A stretch of 64,000 bases of DNA, taken from the NCBI GenBank assembly GCA_012521105.1, contig JAAYNA010000107.1:1-64000 (forward strand). Reading direction: 5' to 3'. The notes below the pieces were generated by a model, which was not told the DNA's origin, did not search any database, and was given only the letters and a program-made list of their open reading frames with translations. Below, piece by piece: positions 1-8,666 of this stretch. This DNA comes from Clostridiaceae bacterium. Its GTDB lineage: Bacteria; Bacillota; Clostridia; DSM-8532. Position 1 is the first letter of the stretch, and every line of letters starts with the position of its first letter. A program made the translations under genes and the position numbers.

Positions 1-115
1 AGGGTTTGACTTTCTCCCATATCTCCATTGAAATTGTAAATTTTTCATTTGCCTTATCAAAATTTTCTTCTATAATGGCTTTCTCTAAATCAGAAAGAGA
101 TTCTGAAAAACCCAT
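1..115 (-). pseudogene. DUF4363-like protein, partial
   Basis: Reading leftward from an ATG at 115 gives 38 codons that run off the window edge. The peptide (starting MGFSESLSDLEKAI and ending WEKVKP) resembles the DUF4363 family, which has a helical pattern of L..LE.AI...A...W.K.KP. Family members normally carry an N-terminal membrane helix before this stretch. Here an in-frame stop lies at 134-136 and no good ribosome binding site precedes the ATG, so the gene is either N-terminally truncated or broken by a frameshift. The rest lies outside the window. The family match is from memory of the pattern only. Confidence 0.4.
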
Positions 116-261
116 TCTTTTATCTACTGAAAATCAAGTAAACCCCTTGTATAACAGTTAAAATCTAACTACAGGTTGAATCTGTATTTATTCCAAAAAA
201 TATTGTACTAATAGCGGAAATATGGTAATATAATTTTAAAAGTAAACAGAGGTTTATTATT

Positions 262-864
262 GTGCAGGTTTTGAAGGATGAAGTACGCAATAATATTCTT
301 ACAGCCGCGAAAAAGCTATTTTACCAGAAGGGGTATAACAATGCCTCTATTCGCGATATTGCAAAAAATTCAGGCATAACTGTAGGTAATGTATATCGCT
401 ATTTTGAAAACAAGGAAAGTGTTCTTGAAGGGGTTGTTTCTCCTGTATATGAAAAAATTATGGATTACATAGCCCTTTCGGAAAGTTACATAAAGGCAGG
501 CGAGAATAAATCCTTTGAAGATTTCAGAAACGAAATTAACAGCTACATACTGCAAATTACCAAAGAGTTCAGGCTTGAACTGTTAATTCTTTTTAAAGGC
601 ACACAGGGTACCAGGTTTGAAAAAACCCGAAGCGAGTTAATTTCACTGATTGAAAACCGCATTTACGAAGGTTTGTTTAAAAGGCTAAGTATGGAAGATG
701 ACGAGGCAGCTTTCTTTTCAAAAATTGTGGCCCGTTCTTTTTTAGAAAGCCTGATAATGGTTATAGCAGAAACCGAAGACAACAGGAAACTAAAAAAGAT
801 GATTTATCGCTTAAACGATTTTTATTTTAACCACTTAAACAGCAGATTTGATCCAGAGGATTAA
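262..864 (+). CDS. TetR/AcrR family transcriptional regulator
   Basis: 200 residues, the usual TetR size. The N-terminal helix-turn-helix is clear (ASIRDIAKNSGITVGNVYRYF, about residues 28-48), followed by a helical ligand-binding domain without obvious specificity. The start is GTG at 262, with AACAGAGG upstream at a normal distance. It lies 125 bp upstream of an RND adaptor and pump on the same strand, so it most likely represses that pump and itself and responds to a pump substrate. The octamer AGTAAACA at 241-248 occurs again in inverted form before the adaptor gene (900-907), which may mark a shared operator. Family assignment is firm; the ligand is unknown. Confidence 0.9.
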   Translation: MQVLKDEVRNNILTAAKKLFYQKGYNNASIRDIAKNSGITVGNVYRYFENKESVLEGVVSPVYEKIMDYIALSESYIKAGENKSFEDFRNEINSYILQITKEFRLELLILFKGTQGTRFEKTRSELISLIENRIYEGLFKRLSMEDDEAAFFSKIVARSFLESLIMVIAETEDNRKLKKMIYRLNDFYFNHLNSRFDPED

Positions 865-883
865 TTTTTTTACTGCAAAAATG

Positions 884-907
884 AACACTTGTTTATTATT
901 GTTTACT
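884..907. promoter_or_regulatory. candidate TetR operator region before the RND adaptor gene
   Basis: The 124 bp between the regulator and the adaptor contains the palindrome AACACTTGTT (884-893) and TGTTTACT (900-907). The latter is the inverse complement of AGTAAACA found 14 bp before the tetR start. The string GTTTATTATTG also occurs in both intergenic regions (252-262 and 891-901). Shared words in front of a regulator and its neighbour suggest operators, but no long perfect dyad is present. Confidence 0.3.
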
Positions 908-988
908 AATGAAGATAATTGAACGCTGCTTGTATGGCAGATCCTTATTTTTGTAGCTATAAAAACTGAATGAAATGGGGTACTGGTT

Positions 989-2209
989 ATGGGAAGACGC
1001 TTTTTAATGTTCTTTACGGCAAGCTTATTATTCTTCGCTACAGCCTGTTCGGAAAGGGAACCCGAACAGAAAACAGAAAAAGTGATTCCGGTAGGTGTAT
1101 ACCAGGTTTCAGAATTAGAGAGGCAGCATGCTTCCCGGTATATTGGAACGGTGCAGCCCGGCAAAACAGTAAAACTTTCCTTTAAAACAGGGGGAAGGGT
1201 TGAAAGTGTCCGGGTTGATAAAGGCGATAGTGTGAAAAAAGGGGATGTTTTAGTCTCACTGGAAAAGACAGATTTGATATATGCTGAAAATCTTGCGAAA
1301 TCCCAGCTGGAAATGGTACTGGCGCAATATGAAAAGGCTTCTAACGGTGCGACTGAGGAAGATATAGAGCAGGCAAGACTTAATGCTGTAAAGGCTGAAG
1401 ATGCGTATAAATATGCATTGGACAGATTCGATGAAGTAAAAGAATTATATCAAAAAGGCACTGCAACAAAACAGGCTTACGAACAGGCAGAGCTTGAGGT
1501 TAAAATAAGGGAATCCGATCTGAAGCTTGCTAAGGAAATACAGGCCCAGGTGCAGAAAGGAGCAAGATACGAAGAAATAAAGGCACTTTCTGCCCAGGTG
1601 GAAAGTGCAAAGACCGAGTACAATTACAGAAAATCTCAATTAAATGAAGCAACTTTAAAGTCTCCCATTGACGGAATTGTGCTTGATGTTTTATGTGAAG
1701 AAGGAGAAATGGCAGGTGCGGGTTATCCGGTAATGGTTCTTTGTAACGAAGACAGGGTTGTACATGTGGGTGTACCTGAAAAGGAGTTAAAAAACATCAC
1801 ACTGGAAACAGATGTTACAATAGAAAAGGAAGACAGGATGTTTGAGTCCAAAATCAGACATATTTCAGATTTTCCCGATACCGCAACGGGTTTATACAAT
1901 GTTGAAATAGAGTCGGGCGAACTGGATGAACCCTTTGGTGCAACAGTTACAGTGCACTTTTCTTTAGGAAAAATAAAGGGGGTTTTTATTCCCATTTCAG
2001 CAATTCTAAACGATGGTGTTGATTATGTATTTACCGTTTCACAGAACAGGGTGGTCAGAAAAAACATTACAATTGAAGAAATAGACAACTTTAATGCCAG
2101 GGTAACCGGGTTAGTCAGCGGTGATTTGCTGGTTACATCAGGTATAGGGCGGATAAGCGCAGGTGACCGGGTTACCGTAAAAGAGGTGGACTATGGCACG
2201 GATAATTGA
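989..2209 (+). CDS. RND efflux periplasmic adaptor (membrane fusion protein), lipoprotein
   Basis: 406 residues. The N-terminus is a lipoprotein signal with the lipobox LFFATAC, so Cys20 should be lipidated and anchor the protein to the outer face of the membrane. A biotinyl-lipoyl-like half motif (KLSFKTGGRVESVRVDKGDSVKKGDVL), a long coiled-coil hairpin with heptads (about residues 90-200), a second lipoyl half (TLKSPIDGIVLDVLCEEGE) and a C-terminal beta-barrel follow in the order typical of HlyD/AcrA-type adaptors. The ATG at 989 follows AATGGGG. It overlaps the RND pump gene by 17 bp, so the two are translationally coupled. No outer-membrane channel gene is present, consistent with a Gram-positive envelope. 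Confidence 0.93.
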   Translation: MGRRFLMFFTASLLFFATACSEREPEQKTEKVIPVGVYQVSELERQHASRYIGTVQPGKTVKLSFKTGGRVESVRVDKGDSVKKGDVLVSLEKTDLIYAENLAKSQLEMVLAQYEKASNGATEEDIEQARLNAVKAEDAYKYALDRFDEVKELYQKGTATKQAYEQAELEVKIRESDLKLAKEIQAQVQKGARYEEIKALSAQVESAKTEYNYRKSQLNEATLKSPIDGIVLDVLCEEGEMAGAGYPVMVLCNEDRVVHVGVPEKELKNITLETDVTIEKEDRMFESKIRHISDFPDTATGLYNVEIESGELDEPFGATVTVHFSLGKIKGVFIPISAILNDGVDYVFTVSQNRVVRKNITIEEIDNFNARVTGLVSGDLLVTSGIGRISAGDRVTVKEVDYGTDN

Positions 2210-5200
2210 GTTGGTTATAAAAAAGAGGAAAATCACATTATTTGCCATAATTCTGGCTTTAGTTTTCGGATCGTACAGTTATTATATTATTCCAAAACAG
2301 GAATCTCCCGACATTAGCGTTACAGTGGCTTTGATAACAACAGTATATCCGGGGGCGTCATCGGAGGATGTGGAGCGCCTTGTTACGCGTAAAATAGAAG
2401 ACAAGGTAATGGAAGTAACAGGTTTTAAAACGGTGAACTCTACATCGCAGAATAATTTATCTGTGGTTATTCTGGAATTGGAAGCGGGTACCGATACAGA
2501 CAAGGCGTGGAACCAGTTAAGACAGAAAATGGACGAAGTTCAGGCAGAACTTCCCGAGGAATGTGAAGTTATAAATATTAATACCGATTTGTATCAGACT
2601 GCCGGAATGATTATCAGCCTGTCGGGGCCTGATTATTCATACAGCGAACTTGCATCCTTTGCTGAAAAACTGAAAGACAGGCTCATTGATATAGACGGTA
2701 TCACAAGGCTTGAAGTAATTGGAGAACAGGAAAACGAAGTCTGTGTTGAAATTGACACCCGTAAATTAAACACCTTGCCGTTGTCCCTTGAGGACGTGGC
2801 AAATGTAATACAGGCACAAATTATGGAAATTCCGTTAGGCTCCCTTGAGGATGATAAAAGTAAGCTTAATGTTACACTGGGGGGAAATTTATCAACAATA
2901 GCCGATATAGAAAATATTGTTCTGTTAACATCTACCGAAAGCGGAAGTGTTGTCAGGGTTAAGGACATAGCAGATGTCTATTATAAACTTCAGGATTCAA
3001 ACTATAAAATTAAGACGAATGGTGAAAATGCAGTATTATTGACAGGTTATTTTCAGGGAGAACGCAATGTTATTATAATAGGCAGGGAAGTTGAAAAACG
3101 CATTAATACATTCAGGGAAGAGTTGCCCGATGATTTAAATTTCAATAAAGTTTTATATCAGCCCGATGATGTGAAAAATGCAGTTGATGATTTTATAATA
3201 AATTTAATTGAAGGCGTTATTTTCGTTATTATTGTTGTTTTTGTCGGAATGGGTTTTAGAAATGCAATTCTGGTTTCAACCTCAATCCCGCTTTCAATTT
3301 TAATCACTTTTATTGCAATGAGGATAATGGGAATTGATATCCACCAGATTTCAATTGCGGCGCTGATTATTGCTCTGGGTATGCTTGTTGATAATGCAAT
3401 TGTTGTAAGTGATGCCATACAGGTAAGAATTGACAATGGAGAAGAAAGGCTGAAAGCCTGTGTTGAAGGTGCGAAAGAAGTTGCAATTCCGGTTCTTATG
3501 TCAACATTAACAACAGTAGGGGCTTTTCTTCCGCTGTTATTGCTTTCGGGAATGGCAGGGGAGTTCATCCGCAGCGTTCCGCAGATTGTAATCATATCCC
3601 TGTCTGCATCGTATATTGCCGCTGTTTTTATATCCCCTGTAATGGCTTATGTCTTCTTTAAGCCGTCCGGGGACAGGGAGAAAAGGCACAGGGTTAGAAC
3701 ATTTTTTGAAAACCTGTTAAGAAATGCGTTGAGAAGGAAAAAGGTCACCATGTTTTTTACTATGGTTTTACTGGCATTGGCAGTTTGGCTTGTTGGTATT
3801 CTTGGCCTTCAGTTTTTCCCCAAGGCCGACACAAATAAAATCCTTATCGACATTCAGCATGAACATGGGAATGACGTAAATAAAACAGAGCAGTTGGCAG
3901 ATCACGTGGCCAATATCATTACCCAACAGCCCGAGGTTACAGGGTACACAGTTGCAATTGGGGATGGGCTCCCAAAACTATATTATTCAATGCCTCCGGC
4001 AATGCAAGCCCAGGACTATGCCCAGATGGTGTTCACTGTTGATCTGGGTAAGGGTGAAAGGTTTAAAACCAACGAGGAATTTGCATCTTACCTGCAAAAT
4101 ATATTAGACAGCGAGACAGCCATGGGGACTGCTACAATAAAGCTCCTTGAACAGGGTGAACCAATCGGTGCACCTGTAAGAATAAGGGTGTTGGGGCAGA
4201 ATCAGGATGAACTTGTAAGGATTACGGAAGAGGTAAAAAACATATTGAAGTCGGTTAACGGAACCTTTAATATCAGGGACGACCACAGCGATAATGTTTA
4301 TGATTATTATATTGATATAGATTCTGACGAAACTTTAAGGATGGGACTTACAAATTACGACCTTCAAAAGGAACTGAATATAGCACTTATGGGCAGAAAT
4401 ACCGGAAACCTGAACCTGGGTTCCCAGCTTAATAAATATTCAGTTGGTAAACAGATTCCGGTGAAGGTAATATCCGATATAGATAATATTGACGATTTGA
4501 AAAACTTTGTAGTAAAGTCCTCAATAACCGGAAGTAAGACCCTTTTAAAACAGGTATCGGAAATAGGTTTGAAGGCGAAAATTTCAAAAATCAAAAAATA
4601 TGACCGAGTTCCCGCCATAACGGTATACAGTGATGTAATGAAGGGCTACAGTTCTGTTGATATTCAGAAACAGGTTGAAGGAGAACTTGAAAATACTGAT
4701 CTAGGAGAGGCCAGGGTGATTTTTGACGGTGAAAGAGAATCCATATTTAAGTACTTCGGAAATATCGGTGTGTTGGGAATAATGGCTGTTTTCATAATAT
4801 ATCTTCTTTTACTCATAGAATTTGGGAATTTCTCGCAGCCGTTTATAATCATGGTCACCATCCCCCTGTCTTCAATAGGGTCTATAATAGGTTTGTATTT
4901 GTTCGGGCAGCCGCTGTCATTCACATCCTTCCTTGGCATGGTAAGTTTATTTGGGGTTGTTATAAACAATGCGATCGTATTGGTAGATCATATCAATTAT
5001 CTGAGAACTACGGGTAAAGATGTTGAAGATGCATGTATTGACGCTGTTGTACGACGTTTCAGACCCATTATGCTTACAACAATAACTACGCTGGTGGGAC
5101 TGGTTCCGTTAATCATGTCAGGCAGTAACCTGTTTACACCAATGTCCATATCCCTTGCTTCAGGATTGGCAGTATCCACCTTATTAACCCTTGTTATCAT

Positions 5201-5246
5201 TCCTGTTGTTTATGCAATGGTTGAAAACAGGCTACATAGGAAATAA
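2193..5246 (+). CDS. RND family efflux transporter permease (AcrB/HAE1-like)
   Basis: 1017 residues, the normal size for AcrB-type pumps. Architecture: TM1 near the N-terminus (ITLFAIILALVFGSYSYY), a large extracytoplasmic porter loop, a block of TM segments at about 335-490, TM7 at about 525, a second loop, and a final TM block at about 855-1010. The proton-relay region in TM4 reads GMLVDNAIVVSDA. It has one Asp followed by Asn where AcrB has two Asp, a form common in Gram-positive HAE1-like pumps. It starts inside the adaptor gene and ends just before a strong terminator, so TetR, adaptor and pump form one module. Substrates are probably amphiphiles or antibiotics; none can be named. Confidence 0.94.
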   Translation: MARIIELVIKKRKITLFAIILALVFGSYSYYIIPKQESPDISVTVALITTVYPGASSEDVERLVTRKIEDKVMEVTGFKTVNSTSQNNLSVVILELEAGTDTDKAWNQLRQKMDEVQAELPEECEVININTDLYQTAGMIISLSGPDYSYSELASFAEKLKDRLIDIDGITRLEVIGEQENEVCVEIDTRKLNTLPLSLEDVANVIQAQIMEIPLGSLEDDKSKLNVTLGGNLSTIADIENIVLLTSTESGSVVRVKDIADVYYKLQDSNYKIKTNGENAVLLTGYFQGERNVIIIGREVEKRINTFREELPDDLNFNKVLYQPDDVKNAVDDFIINLIEGVIFVIIVVFVGMGFRNAILVSTSIPLSILITFIAMRIMGIDIHQISIAALIIALGMLVDNAIVVSDAIQVRIDNGEERLKACVEGAKEVAIPVLMSTLTTVGAFLPLLLLSGMAGEFIRSVPQIVIISLSASYIAAVFISPVMAYVFFKPSGDREKRHRVRTFFENLLRNALRRKKVTMFFTMVLLALAVWLVGILGLQFFPKADTNKILIDIQHEHGNDVNKTEQLADHVANIITQQPEVTGYTVAIGDGLPKLYYSMPPAMQAQDYAQMVFTVDLGKGERFKTNEEFASYLQNILDSETAMGTATIKLLEQGEPIGAPVRIRVLGQNQDELVRITEEVKNILKSVNGTFNIRDDHSDNVYDYYIDIDSDETLRMGLTNYDLQKELNIALMGRNTGNLNLGSQLNKYSVGKQIPVKVISDIDNIDDLKNFVVKSSITGSKTLLKQVSEIGLKAKISKIKKYDRVPAITVYSDVMKGYSSVDIQKQVEGELENTDLGEARVIFDGERESIFKYFGNIGVLGIMAVFIIYLLLLIEFGNFSQPFIIMVTIPLSSIGSIIGLYLFGQPLSFTSFLGMVSLFGVVINNAIVLVDHINYLRTTGKDVEDACIDAVVRRFRPIMLTTITTLVGLVPLIMSGSNLFTPMSISLASGLAVSTLLTLVIIPVVYAMVENRLHRK

Positions 5247-5278
5247 AAGGCGATGGGGATCACCCCACCGCCTTTTTT
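5247..5278 (+). terminator. Rho-independent terminator of the RND operon
   Basis: A stem of 11 pairs with one mismatch (arms AAGGCGATGGGG and CCCCACCGCCTT, loop ATCA) is followed by TTTTTT. The next gene converges from the other strand and ends at 5288. The A-rich left flank gives a weaker T tract for that strand too, so it may work in both directions. Confidence 0.85.
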
Positions 5279-5287
5279 ATAAAGTAA

Positions 5288-6490
5288 TTATTCGAAATCA
5301 ATAATATCTTTAATTGGATTGGAACCATGTATTTCTCCGAGGACTTCTCCTGTGCCGGTCCCTTCGAACCTTACGACGGTATATGGCCAGGTTATTACCT
5401 GAATTACCATCATATCAGGATCGGGGCTTAGTACAGTTGCATAGATGTAAATATCGCCCGACTCTTCTTTCACTGCCCTATCAACTGTTACAGAATAACC
5501 GCCTGTATTTTTTTGTCCTGCTGCTATTAGGGCATATACATAATCATCTTTATGTTTATAGTGAATACCTGCCTGTTTATAGAGCCTATCTACCCAGGCA
5601 GACAGTTCTTCATCGGCTGCAATTTCTTCAAGGCTTACTGTTTCAAACTGAATTTCTACGGCGTTATTGTCAGGAGAACCAATAATAATACCATCAACAA
5701 TAAGTTTGCCACCACTTTCAATAGCTATCAGCCTGGATGGATAGGTTAATGCCGTTGTGACATCCATATCCGGAGATGGTTTAATTAATTCAGCCACTAT
5801 ATAAACTCTTTCGGGATGAACAAGAGTAACACTGTTGATTTCTATTGAATATCCTCCGGTTGGTTTTTCACCGGCACAGATTAAGATATAGTCAGTATTA
5901 TTCACGGCTTTATGGTAAAATCCTGCGTTGCTTCTGTTTTCCATAACCCATGAATACAGCTCATCTTCTTCTGATAATTCTGAAAGGTTAATTTCTTTGT
6001 AATCTGCCGGCCGTTCAACGGGAATGACCATTATGTCCTCTTCAAAAGTAACCAGGACAGATTTTCTTTCCCCATCCCATTCCACCAGTGCCCCAAGGCC
6101 TTCAGCTGCAAAACGCAATGGAAGATAAACCACATCATCAAGTATGAACGGAGCTACATCCATTTCAACTGTTTCGGGTATCCCTGTTAAATCGTATTTT
6201 CTGTATACAGAGGCACTTTTTTCTCCGATTGTAAATTCCACAGTTGAATATATTCCATCTAATGTTATGGTTTCTGTTTCTTTATCAAATTTTGTTACAG
6301 CACCTGCTTTTGTAAAAAAATCCGAATCCAGAGTTACCATTGTCCTTTGATTTTTAAATACCGGCGGTGAAACCATTTCAACCGTTTCGTTGTTTAAAAA
6401 CAGTGAAACTTCCTGCATGGCAGAAACATTAAATGAAAATGTTGATATAAAAAGCATTAACGAGAAAATTAATAATGTAAATTTTTTCAT
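5288..6490 (-). CDS. secreted protein with copper-amine-oxidase-like N domain and two PrcB-type domains
   Basis: 400 residues with a Sec signal peptide (MKKFTLLIFSLMLFISTFSFNVSA). Residues about 28-150 match the copper amine oxidase-like N-terminal domain common on clostridial surface proteins (LPLRFAAEGLGALVEWD). Two repeats follow at about residues 175-270 and 285-385. Each contains a W-x-x-x-x-x-x-AG-hY start and a TGGYS(I/V) core, the signature of the PrcB C-terminal domain known from spirochaete protease complexes. AAGGAGTT precedes the ATG. It stands alone on the minus strand between two export loci. Role unknown; probably a cell-surface binding protein. Domain calls are by pattern recognition. 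Confidence 0.8.
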   Translation of the reverse strand: MKKFTLLIFSLMLFISTFSFNVSAMQEVSLFLNNETVEMVSPPVFKNQRTMVTLDSDFFTKAGAVTKFDKETETITLDGIYSTVEFTIGEKSASVYRKYDLTGIPETVEMDVAPFILDDVVYLPLRFAAEGLGALVEWDGERKSVLVTFEEDIMVIPVERPADYKEINLSELSEEDELYSWVMENRSNAGFYHKAVNNTDYILICAGEKPTGGYSIEINSVTLVHPERVYIVAELIKPSPDMDVTTALTYPSRLIAIESGGKLIVDGIIIGSPDNNAVEIQFETVSLEEIAADEELSAWVDRLYKQAGIHYKHKDDYVYALIAAGQKNTGGYSVTVDRAVKEESGDIYIYATVLSPDPDMMVIQVITWPYTVVRFEGTGTGEVLGEIHGSNPIKDIIDFE

Positions 6491-6604
6491 GGTATCAACT
6501 CCTTTTTATTTCTCACTGGATTAGACTAATATTAGCAAAAATAGTTCGTTTTTATGCCAACATGTAATTATATTGTAATATTAGATCTATAATCATTCTT
6601 TCTC

Positions 6605-6633
6605 TTTACATTAAATCAAAGTGAGGGTAATAT
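6605..6633 (+). promoter_or_regulatory. sigma-A-type promoter of the exporter leader
   Basis: TTTACA (6605-6610), 17 nt, TAATAT (6628-6633). It sits 34 bp before the leader ORF and 230 bp before the first exporter gene, leaving a long 5' leader. Confidence 0.5.
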
Positions 6634-6666
6634 TATAAAGAGTGGCAATTAAAAGGAGGTCTCACC

Positions 6667-6759
6667 ATGCCAAATTTCTTTCATATCAATAAAGCGTTAT
6701 ATATGGTAGGCCATGATTATGAAATAAACCTGCAATCCGTGAGTGTGCTCTTTCTTTAG
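6667..6759 (+). CDS. putative 30-residue leader peptide of the ABC exporter operon
   Basis: An ATG at 6667 is preceded by AAAAGGAGGT at ideal spacing, and the frame runs 30 codons to TAG at 6757. The peptide begins MPNFFHINKALYMVGHDY and has no known domain. It sits between a promoter and the BmrC/BmrD-like exporter genes. In Bacillus subtilis the small ORF bmrB occupies the same place and controls bmrCD by ribosome-dependent attenuation. The 3' third of this ORF contains one arm (AACCTGCA, 6727-6734) of an RNA stem that competes with a downstream terminator-like hairpin. This is what a leader peptide would need, so I infer a regulatory rather than an enzymatic role. Confidence 0.6.
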   Translation: MPNFFHINKALYMVGHDYEINLQSVSVLFL

Positions 6760-6809
6760 CATTTTTTTTGAGCAAAAGGCTGCAGGTTCATTAAGAATCT
6801 GTGGCCTTT
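6727..6809 (+). promoter_or_regulatory. putative transcription attenuator before the ABC exporter
   Basis: Two exclusive stems share bases 6781-6785. Stem A pairs AACCTGCA (6727-6734) with TGCAGGTT (6781-6788), with an inner TGCTC/GAGCA pair at 6746-6750/6770-6774. Stem B pairs AAAGGCTGCAG (6775-6785) with CTGTGGCCTTT (6799-6809), 11 pairs including two wobbles, followed by ATTAGCTTG. A weak TGCT/AGCA hairpin with eight T (6762-6769) also lies between them. A ribosome stalled early in the leader ORF would leave AACCTGCA free and favour stem A over the terminator-like stem B. The T tract of stem B is only moderate. Confidence 0.5.
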
Positions 6810-6863
6810 ATTAGCTTGTAATTTCTTTTGTTCAAATTTGTTTTGGACAGCAGGGGGATTTTT

Positions 6864-8666
6864 ATGAAAAAATTTAGAATTTTAATGCGGTTTATAAGGA
6901 AAGATTTACTTCGATACATCACAGCCATTATTTTTTCAGGGATAGCAGTTGTGTTTTCAATTATAAGTCCGATGGTAATAAGTTTCACCGTGGATTCGGT
7001 TATAGGTAATGAACCTATGGATCTGCCGGGCTGGCTTATGAAATTGGTTTCAGACTTTGGTGGAAGGGATGCTCTGAGGGAAAATATCTGGGTACTGGGT
7101 TTGATGTTTGTTTTACTCACGTTCTTTACAGGTATTTTTCAATATACAAAAAACCGTTGGTTTGCAATAAGTACTGAAAACGCTACAAAGAATATCCGCG
7201 ACACTTTGTATGATCATCTCCAGCATATGGAATACCATGAGCATGTCAAATCACAAACAGGGGATCTTACGCAAAGGTGTACTGCTGATGTGGAAACAAT
7301 GCGGAAATTTATGGCCAATCAGGTTACACAGGTTGGTGAAATATTATTCACAGTAACAATTACACTTATAGTAATGACCCGATTAAACGGTGAACTGACA
7401 CTATACTCTTTATGCGTAGTACCTTTTATTTTCCTGGCCTCAATCATATTCTTTACAAAAGTAAAGAATACCTTTCTTGAAGTTGAGGAAGCAGATTCAG
7501 AACTTCATGCAACGCTTCAGGAAAACTTAACAGGGGTACGTGTTGTAAGAGCCTTTGGAAGACAATCATATGAGATTGATAAGTTTAAGGTAAAAAATGA
7601 AAACCATAGGGAAAAAATAAGAAAACTTAACGAGTTGTTAGCCTGGTACTGGTCAATGTCTGATCTTTTGTGCATGACCCAGGCAATGCTGGTACTTTTT
7701 ATTTCGGTAAGCTGGGCCGCAAGCGGTAGAATTACCCTTGGAACTGTTATTCTTTTCATAACATACATAAGAAACCTTATATGGCCTATCAGACAGCTAG
7801 GAAGAGTTATTTCAGATATGGGCCAGGCATTTGTGGCTTTTGACAGAATAATTGAAATACTTGATAAATCTGCAGAACCTAAATTTACACAGGGTCTTAC
7901 ACCTGAGATCAAGGGTAATATAGAATTTAAAAATGTAAGCTTCCAGTACCCTGATGGAACAAATCCTTTAAAGGACATTTCCTTTGAAGTTAAGCAGGGT
8001 CAAACTGTTGGGATACTGGGTCCAACGGGATGCGGAAAATCTTCCCTGATGCATTTATTACTAAGGCTTTTTGATTACCAGAAAGGCTCTATAAAGATTG
8101 ATGGATATGAGCTGAAAGATATTGATAAAAAGTGGCTTAGAAGTCACATTGGAATAGTGCTTCAGGAACCGTTCCTTTTTTCAAAGACTGTACTGGATAA
8201 TATCAGACTTGCCAGACCTGATGCCAGTATGAGTGAAATAGAAGGGGCTGCTAAAATTGCTGCCATCCATGATACCATAGTCTCCTTTGAAAAAGGGTAT
8301 GAAACTCTTGTGGGTGAAAGGGGTGTAACTCTTTCGGGTGGGCAGGTTCAACGTGTTGCAATTGCACGCACGGTATTAAAGAATCATCCTGTACTCATCT
8401 TTGACGATTCCTTAAGCGCGGTTGATATGGAAACCGATATAATGATTCGCCAGGCTCTTAAGGAACGTAGTAAGGGAGTTACTACATTTATAATTTCTCA
8501 CAGAATAAACACATTAGCACAGGCTGATTTTATTGTGGTGCTGGACAAAGGCAGGATCATCCAGATGGGTACCCATGAAGAACTGATACGTGAAGAAGGT
8601 TTGTATTCACGGATTTGGGCCATCCAAAGTTCACTTGAAGAGGAACAGGAAGGGGCGAACTGTTAA
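6864..8666 (+). CDS. ABC exporter half-transporter, BmrC/YheI-like (degenerate Walker B)
   Basis: 600 residues: an N-terminal six-helix transmembrane domain and a C-terminal ATPase. The ATPase has Walker A GPTGCGKSS, an intact signature LSGGQ, Walker B VLIFDD and the H-loop SHR. The catalytic Glu after Walker B is replaced by Asp (FDDSLSAVD), which marks the non-hydrolysing site of heterodimeric exporters. The ATG at 6864 is chosen because CAGGGGGAT lies just before it; an upstream in-frame extension to 6828 lacks a ribosome binding site. The stop overlaps the next start by one base (TAATG). Likely a multidrug exporter subunit. Confidence 0.92.
   Translation: MKKFRILMRFIRKDLLRYITAIIFSGIAVVFSIISPMVISFTVDSVIGNEPMDLPGWLMKLVSDFGGRDALRENIWVLGLMFVLLTFFTGIFQYTKNRWFAISTENATKNIRDTLYDHLQHMEYHEHVKSQTGDLTQRCTADVETMRKFMANQVTQVGEILFTVTITLIVMTRLNGELTLYSLCVVPFIFLASIIFFTKVKNTFLEVEEADSELHATLQENLTGVRVVRAFGRQSYEIDKFKVKNENHREKIRKLNELLAWYWSMSDLLCMTQAMLVLFISVSWAASGRITLGTVILFITYIRNLIWPIRQLGRVISDMGQAFVAFDRIIEILDKSAEPKFTQGLTPEIKGNIEFKNVSFQYPDGTNPLKDISFEVKQGQTVGILGPTGCGKSSLMHLLLRLFDYQKGSIKIDGYELKDIDKKWLRSHIGIVLQEPFLFSKTVLDNIRLARPDASMSEIEGAAKIAAIHDTIVSFEKGYETLVGERGVTLSGGQVQRVAIARTVLKNHPVLIFDDSLSAVDMETDIMIRQALKERSKGVTTFIISHRINTLAQADFIVVLDKGRIIQMGTHEELIREEGLYSRIWAIQSSLEEEQEGANC

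Noticed and set aside
3158-3595. 145-codon minus-strand ORF inside the RND pump gene
   Set aside because: Antisense to conserved membrane segments of the pump; no initiation signals.
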